Notes under the pieces: model-generated
What the model saw: the letters and a program-made list of their open reading frames with translations, nothing else
The model's database searches: none
Told to the model about the DNA's origin: nothing
Part shown: positions 32,118 through 43,619 of the stretch, piece after piece
Numbering within the stretch: the first letter of the stretch is position 1
Layout of the letters: the number at the start of each line of letters is the position of its first letter
Translations under genes and position numbers: made by a program
NCBI RefSeq assembly: GCF_024139115.2
Contig: NC_085140.1
Location: 30,553,806 to 30,617,805, forward strand
Reading direction: 5' to 3'
Source: Armigeres subalbatus
Taxonomy: Eukaryota; Arthropoda; Insecta; Diptera; Culicidae
Length of the DNA stretch: 64,000 nucleotides

Positions 32118-32562
32118 TCGTGCTTCATTGTATTAAACGTTTCTTCAGTAAGGCAACTGGACAATTTCACTGATTTTCTTTACTGACATATACTTTACCT
32201 TATAGACCACTTTAAATAGTCCATTTGGGTATCATTTAGGTAGAGTGAACAAGGAAAAGGAGACAGATGAATCATAATCAAAAAAGAAATTACAATGAAT
32301 TACCTGCATCAAAAATATTGAAAACATATAAACAAAGCAGTTAACCTATCGTATGGGTCGCTGAAAACCAACCTAGTCGAAAAAAGACATATTGATTTTG
32401 CGATTTTGAAGATTGAAATCATCAAGAACAACACCAGACTATTCCGATTGAATTATTTTCAACTATTGCGATTCGTAAATTCTTCTAATAAACGAGACCA
32501 AACAAACACTCTTGAATAACATTTTCATACTTTTGATTTAATTTGAGCTATTTGAAATAGTG
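32118..32562. other. AT-rich DNA upstream of the transposase-like remnant
   Basis: No coding motif, TIR or tandem repeat recognised. May include the missing 5' part of the transposase-like element. Confidence 0.3.
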
Positions 32563-33068
32563 GAGAATAACGTTCATTCTATGTGTGTATGGGCAGAAAA
32601 CTTGAAATTTTCAAAAAAATTTAACTCAAAAACGGCTCGATGAACATTTTTAATTTTTTAATATGTTATGTGAAAATATTTGAATTTTCATAAAAAATAT
32701 AAAAATATATATTCGTTGTGGTCCAACATTCAAAAAATCTTTAAAAACGAATATTTTGACCATTTTAGCAAATTTGAGTACACCAATACACCAAACCAAA
32801 AATTTTAGTAAGAACTAGAAGTAATAAGCTTTCTATCCATAAAAAAATATTGCAAATCGATCCAGTGGTTCAAAAGTTATGATTTTTTTTAAATAAAAAA
32901 TTTCGAAAAATAGCGATTTTTCTGGTAACCCTATATCGAACATGGTCACCCTAATAAAAAAATAAAAAATACGGGTCTAATTATTTTCGATGAAGAACAT
33001 TCCAAGCGATTTTGAGCAAAATTGGACAACTTTTTTTTTCAACTCTATTCTTTTCCCGTAGAATCGCA

Positions 33069-33069
<1 letters not shown>
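32563..33069 (-). repeat. Dispersed repeat B, copy 3 (inverted, full length)
   Basis: Reverse orientation relative to copies 1 and 2. Begins GAGAATAACGTTCATTC and runs through ATACGGGTCTAATTATTTTC to GAATCGCAG, directly abutting a (TA)n tract. It is the most complete copy, about 507 bp. Confidence 0.9.

Positions 33070-33104
<35 letters not shown>
33070..33104. repeat. (TA)n microsatellite
   Basis: About 17 TA units at the CAGCGATTC end of dispersed repeat B copy 3, mirroring the arrangement at 25627-25692. Confidence 0.97.
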
Positions 33105-33107
<3 letters not shown>

Positions 33108-33114
33108 CGAGTTA

Positions 33115-33260
33115 GAAAGTGTTCACTGTATTTACTTTCACAACCAACACTTCTCATCTCTTACTTTTAACTTAATGCTTCTCACAGTGAGAAAGAAAAA
33201 AACGAGGAGTAAGAAGTTAGAAAAATGATAAATGAGAAGTGGGAAGAGACAAATGACACG
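33115..33260. repeat. GAGAAGT minisatellite, strand-switching block
   Basis: Pyrimidine-rich copies (CACTTCTCATCTC) flip at CTTCTCACAGTGAGAAAG into purine-rich copies ending near GAGAAGTGGGAAGAG. Confidence 0.75.
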
Positions 33261-35175
33261 CAAAATATATACAAAATATTTTTAACAGTGCAATTAGTTT
33301 CAGCTATGCTTGTATTTCGTCATAATCAAAAGTGAATATAAACAGGATTGTTGCCTTGAACTGGGTTCAAGTTAAAACTACTGGATCTCCCCCCACACTC
33401 GTACCATCCAGCTCAACAATTCAATTTTCCACTATCAAAGCACATTAAATCTATGCAGCAACAATACAATCAACCAGCCCATTCATCATATTATCCGTAT
33501 CTGCTCCTTTCGCAAATTCAACCCCCAACACAGCCCTCGCAGTCTAGACTTGCCCATTCAGCGGGCCCTGGTACTGCCACGTCCACACTTGCTGCTGCTG
33601 CTGCTGCTGCAGCAGCAGTGACCAGCGATTATCTGATTCTCGGGCGCACAAAAAATGAAAAATGCTCCATGGAAATCGCCAACGTCCAAACGATAAAAAT
33701 GCAAATTTAATATCCTGCAACACTTTTACGGTGGCTGACTTTATAAAAGCCCTTCCTGTCGTTGCCTCCGCCGGATTTCCTCGAACCCTTTGCCGGCGTC
33801 TTTGCTTTCGTGGTCGTCGTCCGGCACTCGTCACTTTATGGCGAGGGTCGCATTCGACCTCGGACTTTGGAGTCTTCTCTCTGGGTGTATGGATTGCTAT
33901 TGGTTTTGCTGCTGCTGCTCCAGCTGCAACCCTTGAAGCGTAAAGTTAAAGCAACCAATTCTAAAGCTGGCAAAGCTAACGAATGGCTACGAGTGGGTGT
34001 CTCCACTGCTACAGAGAAGGACCCTTTTTGCAAGGGTTTTCTGATGAGCAGCAGTGGCAATTGGTACGTTCGTAAATGAACAGGCGTTGTACACCCAAAT
34101 GTTGCATAAATTTCATACTTTTATATGAGCTAGAATCCACTTAAACACTATTTACAACAGACCTTATTCTATATTATTTTGTGGTTATTGCAAAAGTAAA
34201 CCGAATCGTTATAATCAGATAAAAGTACTACATTTTCTCATGTGTCATACTTGAGTGTAGGTGCCACCCCCATCCTAATGTACGTCATTTACGAGGCGCA
34301 TAATGGATATTGGATTCTGATTTTCTTGGCTGCTAGTAGCTGTTGGGCCTTCTGTAGGAGGCCAAACCGAGGGCCGGCAATGGCCATTGCGCAATTTTCC
34401 GGTTTTTGTCTTTGTCTCTTGGGAATTAACCTTACGTGCACTGTAGCTACCCACTCCATTCCGACGATTGAGGTCTCTTCCATCGTCACACAATTTGTGC
34501 AGTCGACTGTGAATCCGATTCGGTCGGTCTGATCTGTGCCTGGGCTCCATAAGGGCAGTAGAAGTTTCGGCTAAAGGTGTAATTGCCAACGTTCGATTAT
34601 TTATCACGCCTCATTAATCACACTGGCGCTGGAAGTGGAACAGAGGGGCGGCTGATTGAAAGTTCAATTATCACCCTCATGAGTGTGTTTGTGTCTTTTT
34701 TTTCGGAGGTAGTTCTTCAGTAATTGTTTGTGCACATGAAAGAGCTAAATGGAAGCATAGAATTTGCAATGCTTTTCTTCACTATTAGTGATAGAGACAC
34801 GCTAAGAAAGCAAGTTTATTTTCGAAACCATCTTAATAACATACCGTCGGAAGCGGCTTTTTTTTATTTCGGGGGCTCCTTTGGATTAATTATTTCATAA
34901 AAAATCAAACGAAAGATACATGAATCATACGGCCAAAAACGTTTTTTGGCCGAACGAGTTATTTAGACGAACGGGTCATACAGCCGAATATGTTGTTTGG
35001 CCGGCCTATGACCGGCTGAAAATACCCTTCAGTGTATTTTCAGTGTGCGCGCTCCTGTTGTTCTGGCATGCATTTTTTGAGAGTTTGACATGGCATTCAG
35101 AAAATTCAAATATCACTCTATTAGTTGCACTTATTTAGTTAAGATTATAAAATCGTTTAGATGGAGTAAATTTTT
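33261..35175. other. Non-repetitive, GC-balanced DNA; no confirmed gene
   Basis: 33453-33710 contains an 85-codon frame with poly-Ala from a CTG/CAG run (33583-33618). 33660-34080 contains overlapping open frames without motifs. 34920-35040 has repeated GGCCGAA-type words. The composition is like insect intron or UTR sequence with triplet runs; no exon can be supported. Confidence 0.4.
33583..33618. repeat. CTG/CAG triplet run
   Basis: GCTGCTGCTGCTGCTGCTG followed by CAGCAGCAG forms a palindromic triplet tract (a CTG arm running into a CAG arm). Confidence 0.85.
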
Positions 35176-35179
35176 TGCA

Positions 35180-35900
35180 CTGCTCATAACTATTCACTTT
35201 TCACTTCTCATAGTGAGAGAGAATCGCTTTTAACTTCTCACAGCGTTACTCTCGCAATTAACTTCTTTCTTCTCACTTTTCAGCTATTTCCTCCTTCTTA
35301 TTTGCCAGTGAAGAGTTCTGATGCGGGTTAATAAATAAGAAGTAATTAGTAAAGTGATGCTTCTCAGTTTTATTTGTTCCTCAATAATCACATCATACTT
35401 CTCACATATAATTACTTTATTTGAACTTTTTACTGTGACAAGTAAGGCATGTGAAACGACAGACGTAAAAGCGTAAGGAGTGACAAGTGAGAAATGACGA
35501 AGTGAAAATAAAGATGTGAGATGTAAGAGGTGATAAGTGGAGAATGGGAAGTGAGATATGTGACGTTACTCTATTATTTATTCAGTGCTCATTTCTTACA
35601 TTTCATTATTCCTCAGTGCTCTTGTTTTACTTCTAATTTATCACAGATATGCGAGGTAAAAAGTAAGAAGTAAGATATAAGTAGTGAGGGTTTGAGTCTA
35701 ACTTTTCCATCACTCTCCTCATTTTCAAGTTTTTATTCCTTCTTCACACTGTGAGAAGTGAGACATGAGAAATATCAAAAGTAATAAGTCAAAAACAACA
35801 TTTGAAGTGCAACGTTCCATTTATTTATACCTACTCCTGACTTCTCTCTTACTTCTATCTCTTATTACTTCTAACTTTTCACTTGTCACCTCTTACTGTA
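35180..35900. repeat. GAGAAGT minisatellite, several strand switches
   Basis: Alternating pyrimidine and purine blocks with palindromic switch points at about 35205 (CTTCTCATAGTGAGAG) and 35747 (CACACTGTGAGAAGTGAG). Copies are more degenerate than at 24.5-25.1 kb. Confidence 0.75.
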
Positions 35901-35904
35901 ATAA

Positions 35905-36432
35905 TGAGGAGAAAAACACAGATCAATCCACCTAGCGTTGGTGATGCCTTTCTCTCGCACTAAAAAAAATAAGAGAAACACATAAGAGTGGTCGAAATAA
36001 CACTTCAGGTAGATAGATTTTACTTTTTCCATCATTTCATATTCATTGGCGGTCATTTGAATGCATTGCTGCAATCAATGAAAAAAAAATTGTTTTCGTT
36101 TTTGAAAAAAAAATTCCCAAGAACAATGATTTTTTTTTTTCAATAACTTTGGAACGCAATCAATCCGATCGGGCCAATTTTCAATAGGAAACAACTAGAC
36201 CACAATCTGCGTCGGTTGCAACTTGTTGCGAGCAAATTGGATAATGCTAAGTACCAAAAAATGTTTCTCACATTCTTGTACCCACACATACATACACACA
36301 TACAGACATCACCTCAATTCATCGAGCTGAGTCGATTGATATATAACACTATGGGTCTCCGAGCCTTCTATCAAAAGTTCGGTTTTGAAGTGATCCTATA
36401 GCCTTGACGTATACTTTGTATACGTGAAAGGC
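35905..36432. repeat. Dispersed mosquito-type repeat C
   Basis: Starts GAAAAACACAGATCAATCC and ends GTATACGTGAAAGGC. It includes TACACACATACAGACATC and TAACACTATGGGTCTCCG. Near its end is a perfect 7-bp stem with a 3-base loop (CGTATAC TTT GTATACG, 36408-36424). I recognise this type as abundant in culicine genomes but cannot name a family. No coding capacity. Confidence 0.55.
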
Positions 36433-37247
36433 AAAAATAGAAACGATTAGTAAAAAATAATAAATGGTAAGTGAAAGTGAAAAGTGAAAAATTTGTGGTA
36501 ACCTGTGACGTCTCATTTTCTAATTCTTACTCCTAATTTCTCACTTTTCACTATTCATGTTTTTTTTTTAAATCCACTCTCATTCTCTACCGCTACAGGC
36601 TACCGGCAATGTTCGAAGTTTTGTAAAGAGCTTCTAAGCTTTTAATTCATTTCTGACCCAATAAACTTTTTAATCTTGCTAATTAATCTTTACTAATCTT
36701 GCTATAATTTATTACAGACATTACAGACATTACTAAGACAGACATTACCAAGATATAAAGCAACAGGTGTTCTCTCACTCACGTACTCATGTGTCCTGAG
36801 CACCTGTAAGGTTACATGAGACCAACGTAAAAGATATCCATCCTGGGCTGTTAAACCTTGATCTGAGCCCAGATCAGATTCCTGTCCTCTTCCTTTATTT
36901 CTTGGTAGAGGCTACATCACCACGAGCACCTGGGTCTGCTTCTGTTGCGATGTCCTGAAGGTTATTTTTAGTATTTTATAAAATAAAATTTGGAGGTTTC
37001 ATCTGGATGTGGACCAAAAAATAAAATATAATAATAACTACTGTTAGCTTACGATTCAAATCTATAAATTTAAAGTTGTAATTTGTACGACCGCGCATCA
37101 TTCAAGAATAGATAGCCCAACTTTTGCTAATTTATATTCGTTTTCGTCTTATATTTACGAGGAAAAATATCATTATGAAACTGGAATACTTTGAAAATCG
37201 AAACACATTTTCGAAACATCCTTTTGATGAAATTGTTTTTTATACAA
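36433..37247. other. No gene recognised
   Basis: A short GAGAAGT/ACTTCTC patch lies at about 36450-36560; the rest is AT-rich without motifs. Confidence 0.45.
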
Positions 37248-37656
37248 TAGACCCGTATTTTTTTTATTAGGGTGACCATGTTCGATACAGAGTTACCAGA
37301 AAAATCGCTATTTTTCGAAATTTTTATTTAGAAAAAATCATAACTTTTGAACCACTGGATCTATATGCAGTGTTTTTTATGGATAGAAAGCTTATTACTT
37401 CTAGTTCTTACTAAAAATTTTGGTTTGGTGTATTGGAACAGTACTCAAATTTGCTAACATGGTCAAAATATTCATTTTTAATATTTTTGAAATGTTGGAC
37501 CACGACTATATATTTTTATATTTTTTTAATGAAAATTCAAACAATTTTACGTAACATATCAAAAAATTTGAAATGTTCATACATCCGTTTTGAGCCATAT
37601 TTTTTTGAAAATTTCAAGTTTTTTGCCCATACACACATGGAATGAACGTTATTCTC
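37248..37656 (+). repeat. Dispersed repeat B, copy 4 (left end truncated)
   Basis: Begins at TAGACCCGTATTTTT, lacking the first ~110 bp, and ends AATGAACGTTATTCTC. The extra ATTCTC is shared with copy 3 and helps define the right end. It abuts the RTE-like LINE. Confidence 0.88.
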
Positions 37657-38228
37657 AGGTTGTTCTCGCTTGTTTCGATAAAGGCATTCTTGAAGGCCGT
37701 CCACTGCTTTTCTATACTGCCACTTTCCGGATCATCCGCTGTTCGAGTTCCAAGTTCTTCAATGAACGATCTCTTCATAGCTGGATCTTCTAGTTGGCGT
37801 GTGTTTAATCGCCGTCCGAGTCTCTCCTCCCGCCGCTAAACCCGAGCAATACGTAATCGGATCTCACCAATGAAAAGGAGATGGTCAGGCGCGATGTCAG
37901 CGCTGTGTTTGATGTCGATACAGGTGTGGTCAACTTGATTTTCAGTTTGTCCATCACGAGAGACCCACGTGACTTTGTGCACTGGTCGATGGGGAAATAG
38001 CTATCCTCCAATCATCATGTCCTTATTGCCACAGAATTCTGCAAACAGCTCACTGTTTCGTACTCATTTATCTAAGAACATGACGGTCATGACACGCTCG
38101 TAGTCAGTGTTGTCGGAGCCGATCATTACATTGAAGTCATCCATGCAAATCTTGATGTTCCCATTCGGAACCTTATCCACAACGGCATTCGGTTCACTGT
38201 AGAAATTCTCCTTGTCCTGTTACAGTAA
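37657..38228 (-). pseudogene. RTE-like LINE endonuclease, C-terminal part
   Basis: The minus strand reads NAVVDKVPNGNIKICMDDFN and SELFAEFCGN; then HRPVHKVTWVSRDGQTENQ and IDHTCIDIKHSADIAPDH; then RRLNTRQLEDPAMKRSF. These are the C-terminal blocks of an APE-type endonuclease of RTE-like LINEs (GDFN is DDFN here; SDH is PDH). One in-frame stop lies near 38080. The LINE is cut off at 37657, so the RT is absent. The N-terminal half lies beyond the hAT-like insertion, at 42529-42830. Confidence 0.78.
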
Positions 38229-39458
38229 CAGGCCTGGTAGCGGGTCACTTTTTAGTGACTTGGTCACTTTTTTTCGGGCAAGTCACTAAAAAGTCTCTTT
38301 TTTCGACCTCAAGTCACTAAAGTCACTTTTTCTCGAAAAAAGTCACTATTTTCAAATATTTTGATTTTTGAATGAAGCATTATGTATCCGTCGAATGATT
38401 CTTTGTTCATGGCGAAAATGAAATTACGGATCTTGGAAAAATGGTTGCTCTGAATCTTCGCCAGACATTTTACTCGCTGCTCGTATTTTCATTTCACCAG
38501 TAGCTAATTGAAGTAAAACACCTTCAGAATTTATAAATTGGTGTATGGTCATGCAACCAGGAGAACTGCCTATTTGGATTTTTTTAACTATCAGGCTTTC
38601 TACAGTAATGGAAGGTGGGAGACTGGATTCCTTGAGAGACTTGATCCCTTGGGAGACTTGAGCGTATTTTGACGTAGGACTTACGTCTTTCTTTACTATA
38701 CTGGGTGTTATTTAGATTTTTGGAAATCGAGAGCGTTACGCTGGAAGGGAAGCCTTTATCTTTCGATGGATTTTTAAGATTTATATATCAATTGACTCGG
38801 ACACTCTCCACCATTTTGCCTATTTCATTGAAACTTAAGATTATTAACGATAAGCTTTTGAAAATTTCAATTCTTGTCAAAGCCAGTAAAAATTTCATAT
38901 GTAACCAATCCCGTGCATTCCTAACACGGACATCAGAATGCGGTATGTCACGGGCCTTCGGGTCACCCGGAAGATTTTCTATGTGTATAAAAGAAACAGT
39001 GCCTACCGTGTGCGAGTCATTACAATTTGTGACAGCAGCGCGTACTGAAGTGCTTTTTGCTCGCGCATTTTTTGTTTTTGTTTCGTTCGTTCGTTCGCTG
39101 TTTACCTACACAGCGACAGCATGCAGCATGCCGGTGGGTCTGCGAATATGCATAAAAGAAGTGGGCGCATTTTTTTGTTATTCTGTGCTTGATGATGGTT
39201 GGATGCAGTGGTGTCGGTTGCGATGGATGCAATCGCCCATCGCATCGCTCGGAGTTCACGGCTAGAGGCCGATGATGGCTGAGGCAGCGAGGGCAGCGAT
39301 GGTGGATGGAGAAGAAGAAAATTAGAGAGATTTGGTCTGCTCATCCACGAAAAGTGATTGGTTTCATAATCCACATGGATGCTGGGTCATTAGGCCGAAT
39401 GGCCATTAGGCCGAATGCAAACTGGGGAGTGACAAGTGAGTAGTGCGAAGTGAGTAGT

Positions 39459-39992
39459 AGAACGGAAGAAGGAAGAAGGAAGAAGGAAGAAGGACGAAGG
39501 AAGAAAGAAGAAAGAAGAAAGAAGAAGGAAGAAGGAAGAAGGAAGAAGGAAGAAGGAAGAAGGAAGAAAGAAGAAGGAAGAAGGAAGAAGAAAAAAGGAA
39601 GTAGAAAGAAGGGATAAGGAAGAAAGAAGAAGGAAGAAGGAAGAGGGACGAAGGAAGAAGGAAGAATGAAGAAGGAAAAAATGAAGAATGAAGAAGGAAG
39701 AAGAAAGAAGGAAGAAGAAAGAAGGAAGAAAGTAGAAAGAAAAAAGAAAAAAGGAAAAGGGAAGAAGGAAAAAGGGAGAAGGAAGAAGGAATAAGGAATA
39801 AAGAAGAATGATGAAGAAAGAAGAACGAAGAAAGAAGGAAGAATGAAGAGAGAAAAAGGAAGAAGGAAGAAGGAAGAAGAAAGAAAGAAGAAGGTGGAAG
39901 GAAGAAGGAAGAAGAAAGAAAGAAGAAGGAGGAAGGAAGAAGGAAGAAGGAAGAAGTAAGAAGGAAGAAGGAAGGGGGAAGGAGGAAGAAGG
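39459..39992. repeat. Polypurine tract (GAAGAAGGAA)n, about 530 bp
   Basis: Nearly uninterrupted purine run on the plus strand built from GAAGAAGGAAGAAGGAA words, with rare T or C. The 222-codon minus frame rich in F, L, P and S is a by-product. Mirror symmetry makes triplex (H-DNA) formation possible. Confidence 0.95.
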
Positions 39993-40960
39993 AAGAATTT
40001 GTTTTTCATTTTCTGAGAAATTGTATTATTAAATTTGTCGTAGACTCGAAGTTTGGAATCAAAACATTAAATAATTTTTCGTTGATATATTAGCAGTATC
40101 TCCTCTATTTTAGTAGGGTTACTGCTCCTTGACTTGTTTCTTATTGTTGTAAGTACGCATGATACCAAAAAGGAGCAACGAAATTGGTGCTGTATTTCTT
40201 TGTTTGGAAATCGGGATAGTTCCCCCAGAATAGCACATTTTGCCCAAGTTTGAAAATTTTATAAATATAATTTTTAAACTTCAAATTCTATCATCAATAA
40301 GAAATCTATAAATTCCCTACATTTGCTTGAGTAAATAATAATTAGTTTCATTTCCAGAAGTTTTGAATAAACAAATTGCTAATAATTCTACACAGCATGG
40401 AAGTTGTCGTTTACAATATAAAAACTATAATTAAACTCCATAGATCAAAAAGTTAGAAGTTAAATGTAAATACGCTATGTATATATTAAGTCCTACGTCT
40501 ACTCGCGGTTATGTTGAAAACATTACCCATTGCTCGTTTTTCTAATAGATCCTCTAGACATATGATCGTTATGTGGCGAGTTATTTTTTGGATTGACAAT
40601 CTTATTTACTCTATTATTTACTGTGTTTTGTCTCTCCTGAAGATTTTTTAGTGGCCACGAAAAATTTGAACAACTCCTCTCAACAATGACCAAATGCTAT
40701 CATTTTTTACAGCACAAAGCCATAAGTATGCTAAATTGTCTGTACTGATAAAAGTTCTTGCATTCCATTACAATTTCAGGATATTTTGATTTTTAGTTGT
40801 TGTCCCAATATGAGGAGACTTGATCTCTCATTAGTCACACATAAAATTGGCGAGAAAATTCAGGAAAATATGAATTGTGCTAAAGCGGATATTTTTTTTG
40901 TAGATATAGATGTAATGAAGGATTTTCTCGAAAAAATATTTATTGAGTAGATTTCATTTA
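39993..40960. other. AT-rich interior of the hAT-like element
   Basis: No ORF. Around 40120-40235 is a diverged relative of the MITE at 3917-4131 (shared GTATTTCTTTGTTTG and a GGGATAGTTCCCCC-like end). Confidence 0.4.
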
Positions 40961-40969
40961 AAGGGGATT

Positions 40970-41264
40970 CTTCTTCTTCTTCTTATTGGCATTACATCCC
41001 CACAATGGGACAGAGCCGCCTCACTGCTTAGTGTTCATCAAGCACTTCCACAGTTATTAGCTGCGAGGTTTCTAAGCCAAGATACCATTTCTGCATTCGT
41101 ATATCATGAGGCTAACACGATGATACTTTTATGCCCTGGGAAGTCGAGACAGTTTCCAATCCGAAAATTGTCTAGACCGGCATCGCGAATCGAACCCAGC
41201 CACCCACCCTCAGCATGGTCTTGTTTTGTAGCCGCGCGTCTTACCGCACGGCTAAGGAGGGTCC
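40970..41264 (-). mobile_element. tRNA-derived SINE, full length with 9-bp TSD
   Basis: The minus strand starts GGACCCTCCTTAGCCGTGCG, with an A-box-like TTAGCCGTGCGGTAAG and a B-box GGTTCGATTCGCG. The tRNA-unrelated body (GTCTCGACTTCCCAGGG, GTGGAAGTGCTTGATG, GTAATGCCAATAAG) ends in (AAG)n. The target AAGGGGATT is duplicated at 40961-40969 and 41265-41273. It resembles Feilai-type SINEs of Aedes. Fragments of the same family occur at 8587-8650 and 58251-58335. Transcribed in life by RNA polymerase III and mobilised by a LINE. Confidence 0.88.
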
Positions 41265-41273
41265 AAGGGGATT

Positions 41274-42410
41274 AGGGGATTAGGACTCCCCAATTGTGAA
41301 GATTCCATGGGCTGTCGAATTCCATAGCAAAAATCATTCATGAATACACACAGCAAGTTGAAAATTCTGCGTAAGGATCTGCGTGGAGGAAATATTTAAA
41401 ACTTCAGAGAGCACTTTTCTACTTTCATTAAAACAAGTTTTTGGAGAAGTAACATATTTTCAAATTCGACTTTTGAAAGCACTCCAAAAAATAAATTATG
41501 TATCAATAACAATAACAGTTGCATAACAACAACATCATGCATCCGTTAAATTATACATTTCATGGAGAGTAATAGAAAAATGTTTCATCACAAACATCGT
41601 GCTCAGAATTATATTATATTGCATCTATGATTGTACTGCAATCGAGGGGAGATACATTAAATATGTAAGGAATCCCCAGTAATTTAGCTGCAAGAACATG
41701 AGAAAATTAAAGCTGTTTTTTTCCACCCAATATCCACTTCGATCAATATTTTAGAATTTTCCAATTATAATGATAATTTATACAAAATGAAATATTGGGG
41801 TTTTTTTTTAGATTTTGTTAGATTTATTTGAATTTGAAGACGATCCCGATCGTCCTGCATTATGTGCAGGAGGTCGAGCATTTAATTCCAGGCTCGTTGG
41901 TTCGTTTCCTACCAAAACGATCCGTACTGTTGTTTCTTTCACACTAACACTTCCAAAATTTTCCCTGGCACATATGACAAATCTGCATCTTTCTTAAGTA
42001 GGTATTCAGCTAATCCAGTGATCGTAATTTTCACTCATTCTCACGAGAAGAGAATATTCCTTCACGCAGATTTTTGCCGAGAAATCATTTTTCGGGAAAG
42101 AAACACAGGTCTTATAAGTGATAACCTTGTTTCGTTTACTTTCGTGGCGCAAACATTTGATTTGCTAGCAGGACTACTCATAATTTTGAGTAATCCTGGT
42201 TTTGACTGATATTTAGTAAAGTTTCCGTGGGATAAAAAAAGAGCGGCCAATACAATTTTACTTAGTAACTGAGTAGATAAAAGTTAGCTTGCACGATTTT
42301 CGTTTCTCTGCTGGATTCGTTATGAGAGAGTGGTGAGTGAAAGATGTTCTCCGCCACAAATTACGACCCAAAAACGCTTGAATTCGTCTCATCAAACTTG
42401 CAACTGAAAC
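41274..42410. other. AT-rich interior of the hAT-like element
   Basis: No recognisable coding or repeat structure before the subterminal repeat region at 42411. Confidence 0.4.
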
Positions 42411-42528
42411 TAAAAGTCACTATTTGGTCACTTTTTCTGCAACTGAAAGTCACTATTTGGTCCCTTTTTTCGTCAGCTTTGGTCACTAAAGTCACTATTT
42501 TGAGCGTCATTGGTCGCTACCAGCCCTG

Positions 42529-43580
42529 CAGTAACTATATCGGTCTTAAGCGCTGGATTATCGAGAGGTTCCTTACCCGTGTTCTGAATCTGGCAATGAT
42601 TATGATTGATTCCCACTTGATGGGCGCCGCCTGTACCTGGACCAACTCATCGCAGGAAACCAACTCATCGCTGCTGGGAAGCGTTGGTCTCTCGAATCCC
42701 GGCGGTAGTTTGTGTTCTCCAAAATTTGAATAACGGACTTCACTTAGTCCCAGTATTCTGAGCCTTACGGGGCCGCACCTCGCTGGAGAATTGTCCCAGT
42801 TTACTTTGCCGAGCTAACATTGAAATATTCCAATTCTTGTCCTTTGTTCCATACCACAAGCCGTCGCCGATAAATCATTTCTCGATCTTTCTTTGTTGTT
42901 TTTCGAACAGTTTGTTAAGTTTCGGGAGCAGTAGGTTTAAGGTTCTTACCTACCGGGATAGGGCTGTCATCTTAGATTTAGCTTCCGAAGAATATCATTT
43001 GGTCGGGGTTCTGCCAAATCGCACCAAGCGTCAACAAACATGCCGCAAATCGTATCGGAGGTCCCTCACTCCCATAACTAAGGATATATTACAACAAATC
43101 TACGTATGAATTGATATGCAATGATTTCCGTTTCCTTTGTATGAACAGAATATTATAAGTCAGTTAGGAAGCCGCTTAGTGCGGTTTGGCTGAACCCCGG
43201 CCATTTCATAATCAGCCGTTGGGTGCCAGAACAGACGCTGTTGGAGCCTTGTTGTACAGACGCTCGATCAGATGAGTCAAAATTCCTCCGAACACCAGGA
43301 CTAGGCTAGTGCACTTTGAGTGGCACATGGTCGCGTTGATAGGGGCCTGCTTGCAACTTTTAAAAGATCAACAGAGCCCACTGTCAAGCCCCACCATTTC
43401 ATAGGCAAGTGCCCAGGTGACAACACCTTACTCTAGCTAATGTCATAAGGACAACATCTCCCGGCCTACACTACCAGCTAAATACGCAACCCTTAGCTGA
43501 CGGTCGATTGTCATCGGCAGACCCGTGGAAGCGTGAGTCTCACTGGCTGAGTTAAGCTGTGACACGCATACGATGAGGCC
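42529..43580 (-). pseudogene. RTE-like LINE endonuclease N-terminal part and probable 5' region
   Basis: The minus strand from about 42830 downward reads VRLRILGLSEVRYSNFGEHK (catalytic Glu in LSEVR), then SIIIIARFRTRVRNLSIIQ up to the hAT-like insertion at 42528. It continues at 38228, giving one endonuclease domain. Between about 42830 and 43580 the sequence is GC-richer with no clear frame; it probably holds the element's 5' UTR or start of the ORF, but I cannot define its limit. Stops and frameshifts show decay. Confidence 0.65.
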
Positions 43581-43619
43581 CACCAAATCGAATAATTTTC
43601 TGAAATTTAATTATATAGG

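Larger units (their letters stand above)
38229..42528. mobile_element. hAT-like element, 4.3 kb, non-autonomous, inserted in the LINE endonuclease
   Basis: The left end CAGGCCTGGTAGCG and the right end CGCTACCAGCCCTG are inverted. Subterminal regions (38245-38350 and 42411-42505) are packed with GTCACTTTTT/AGTCACTA words in both orientations, as expected for transposase-binding subterminal repeats. CAGTAAC flanks both ends (7 bp, or 8 with one mismatch). Removing the element brings the two halves of the LINE endonuclease together. The interior holds a 186-codon frame (38705-39265) without hAT motifs, a polypurine block, AT-rich DNA and a SINE. No transposase is recognised. Confidence 0.8.

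Noticed and set aside
25627..33104. A single composite transposon bounded by the two (TA)n tracts and inverted B repeats
   Set aside because: The interior is explained by independent insertions (RTE-like LINE, MITE with LINE, transposase-like remnant), each with its own boundaries; no outer TSD is seen.
33453..33710. 85-codon ORF with Gln/Pro-rich start and poly-Ala
   Set aside because: Poly-Ala comes from a CTG/CAG run; no recognisable domain, splice sites or conserved flanks visible, although an exon of a transcription factor was considered.
39341..40009. 222-codon minus ORF rich in Phe, Leu, Pro and Ser
   Set aside because: Translation of the polypurine tract.
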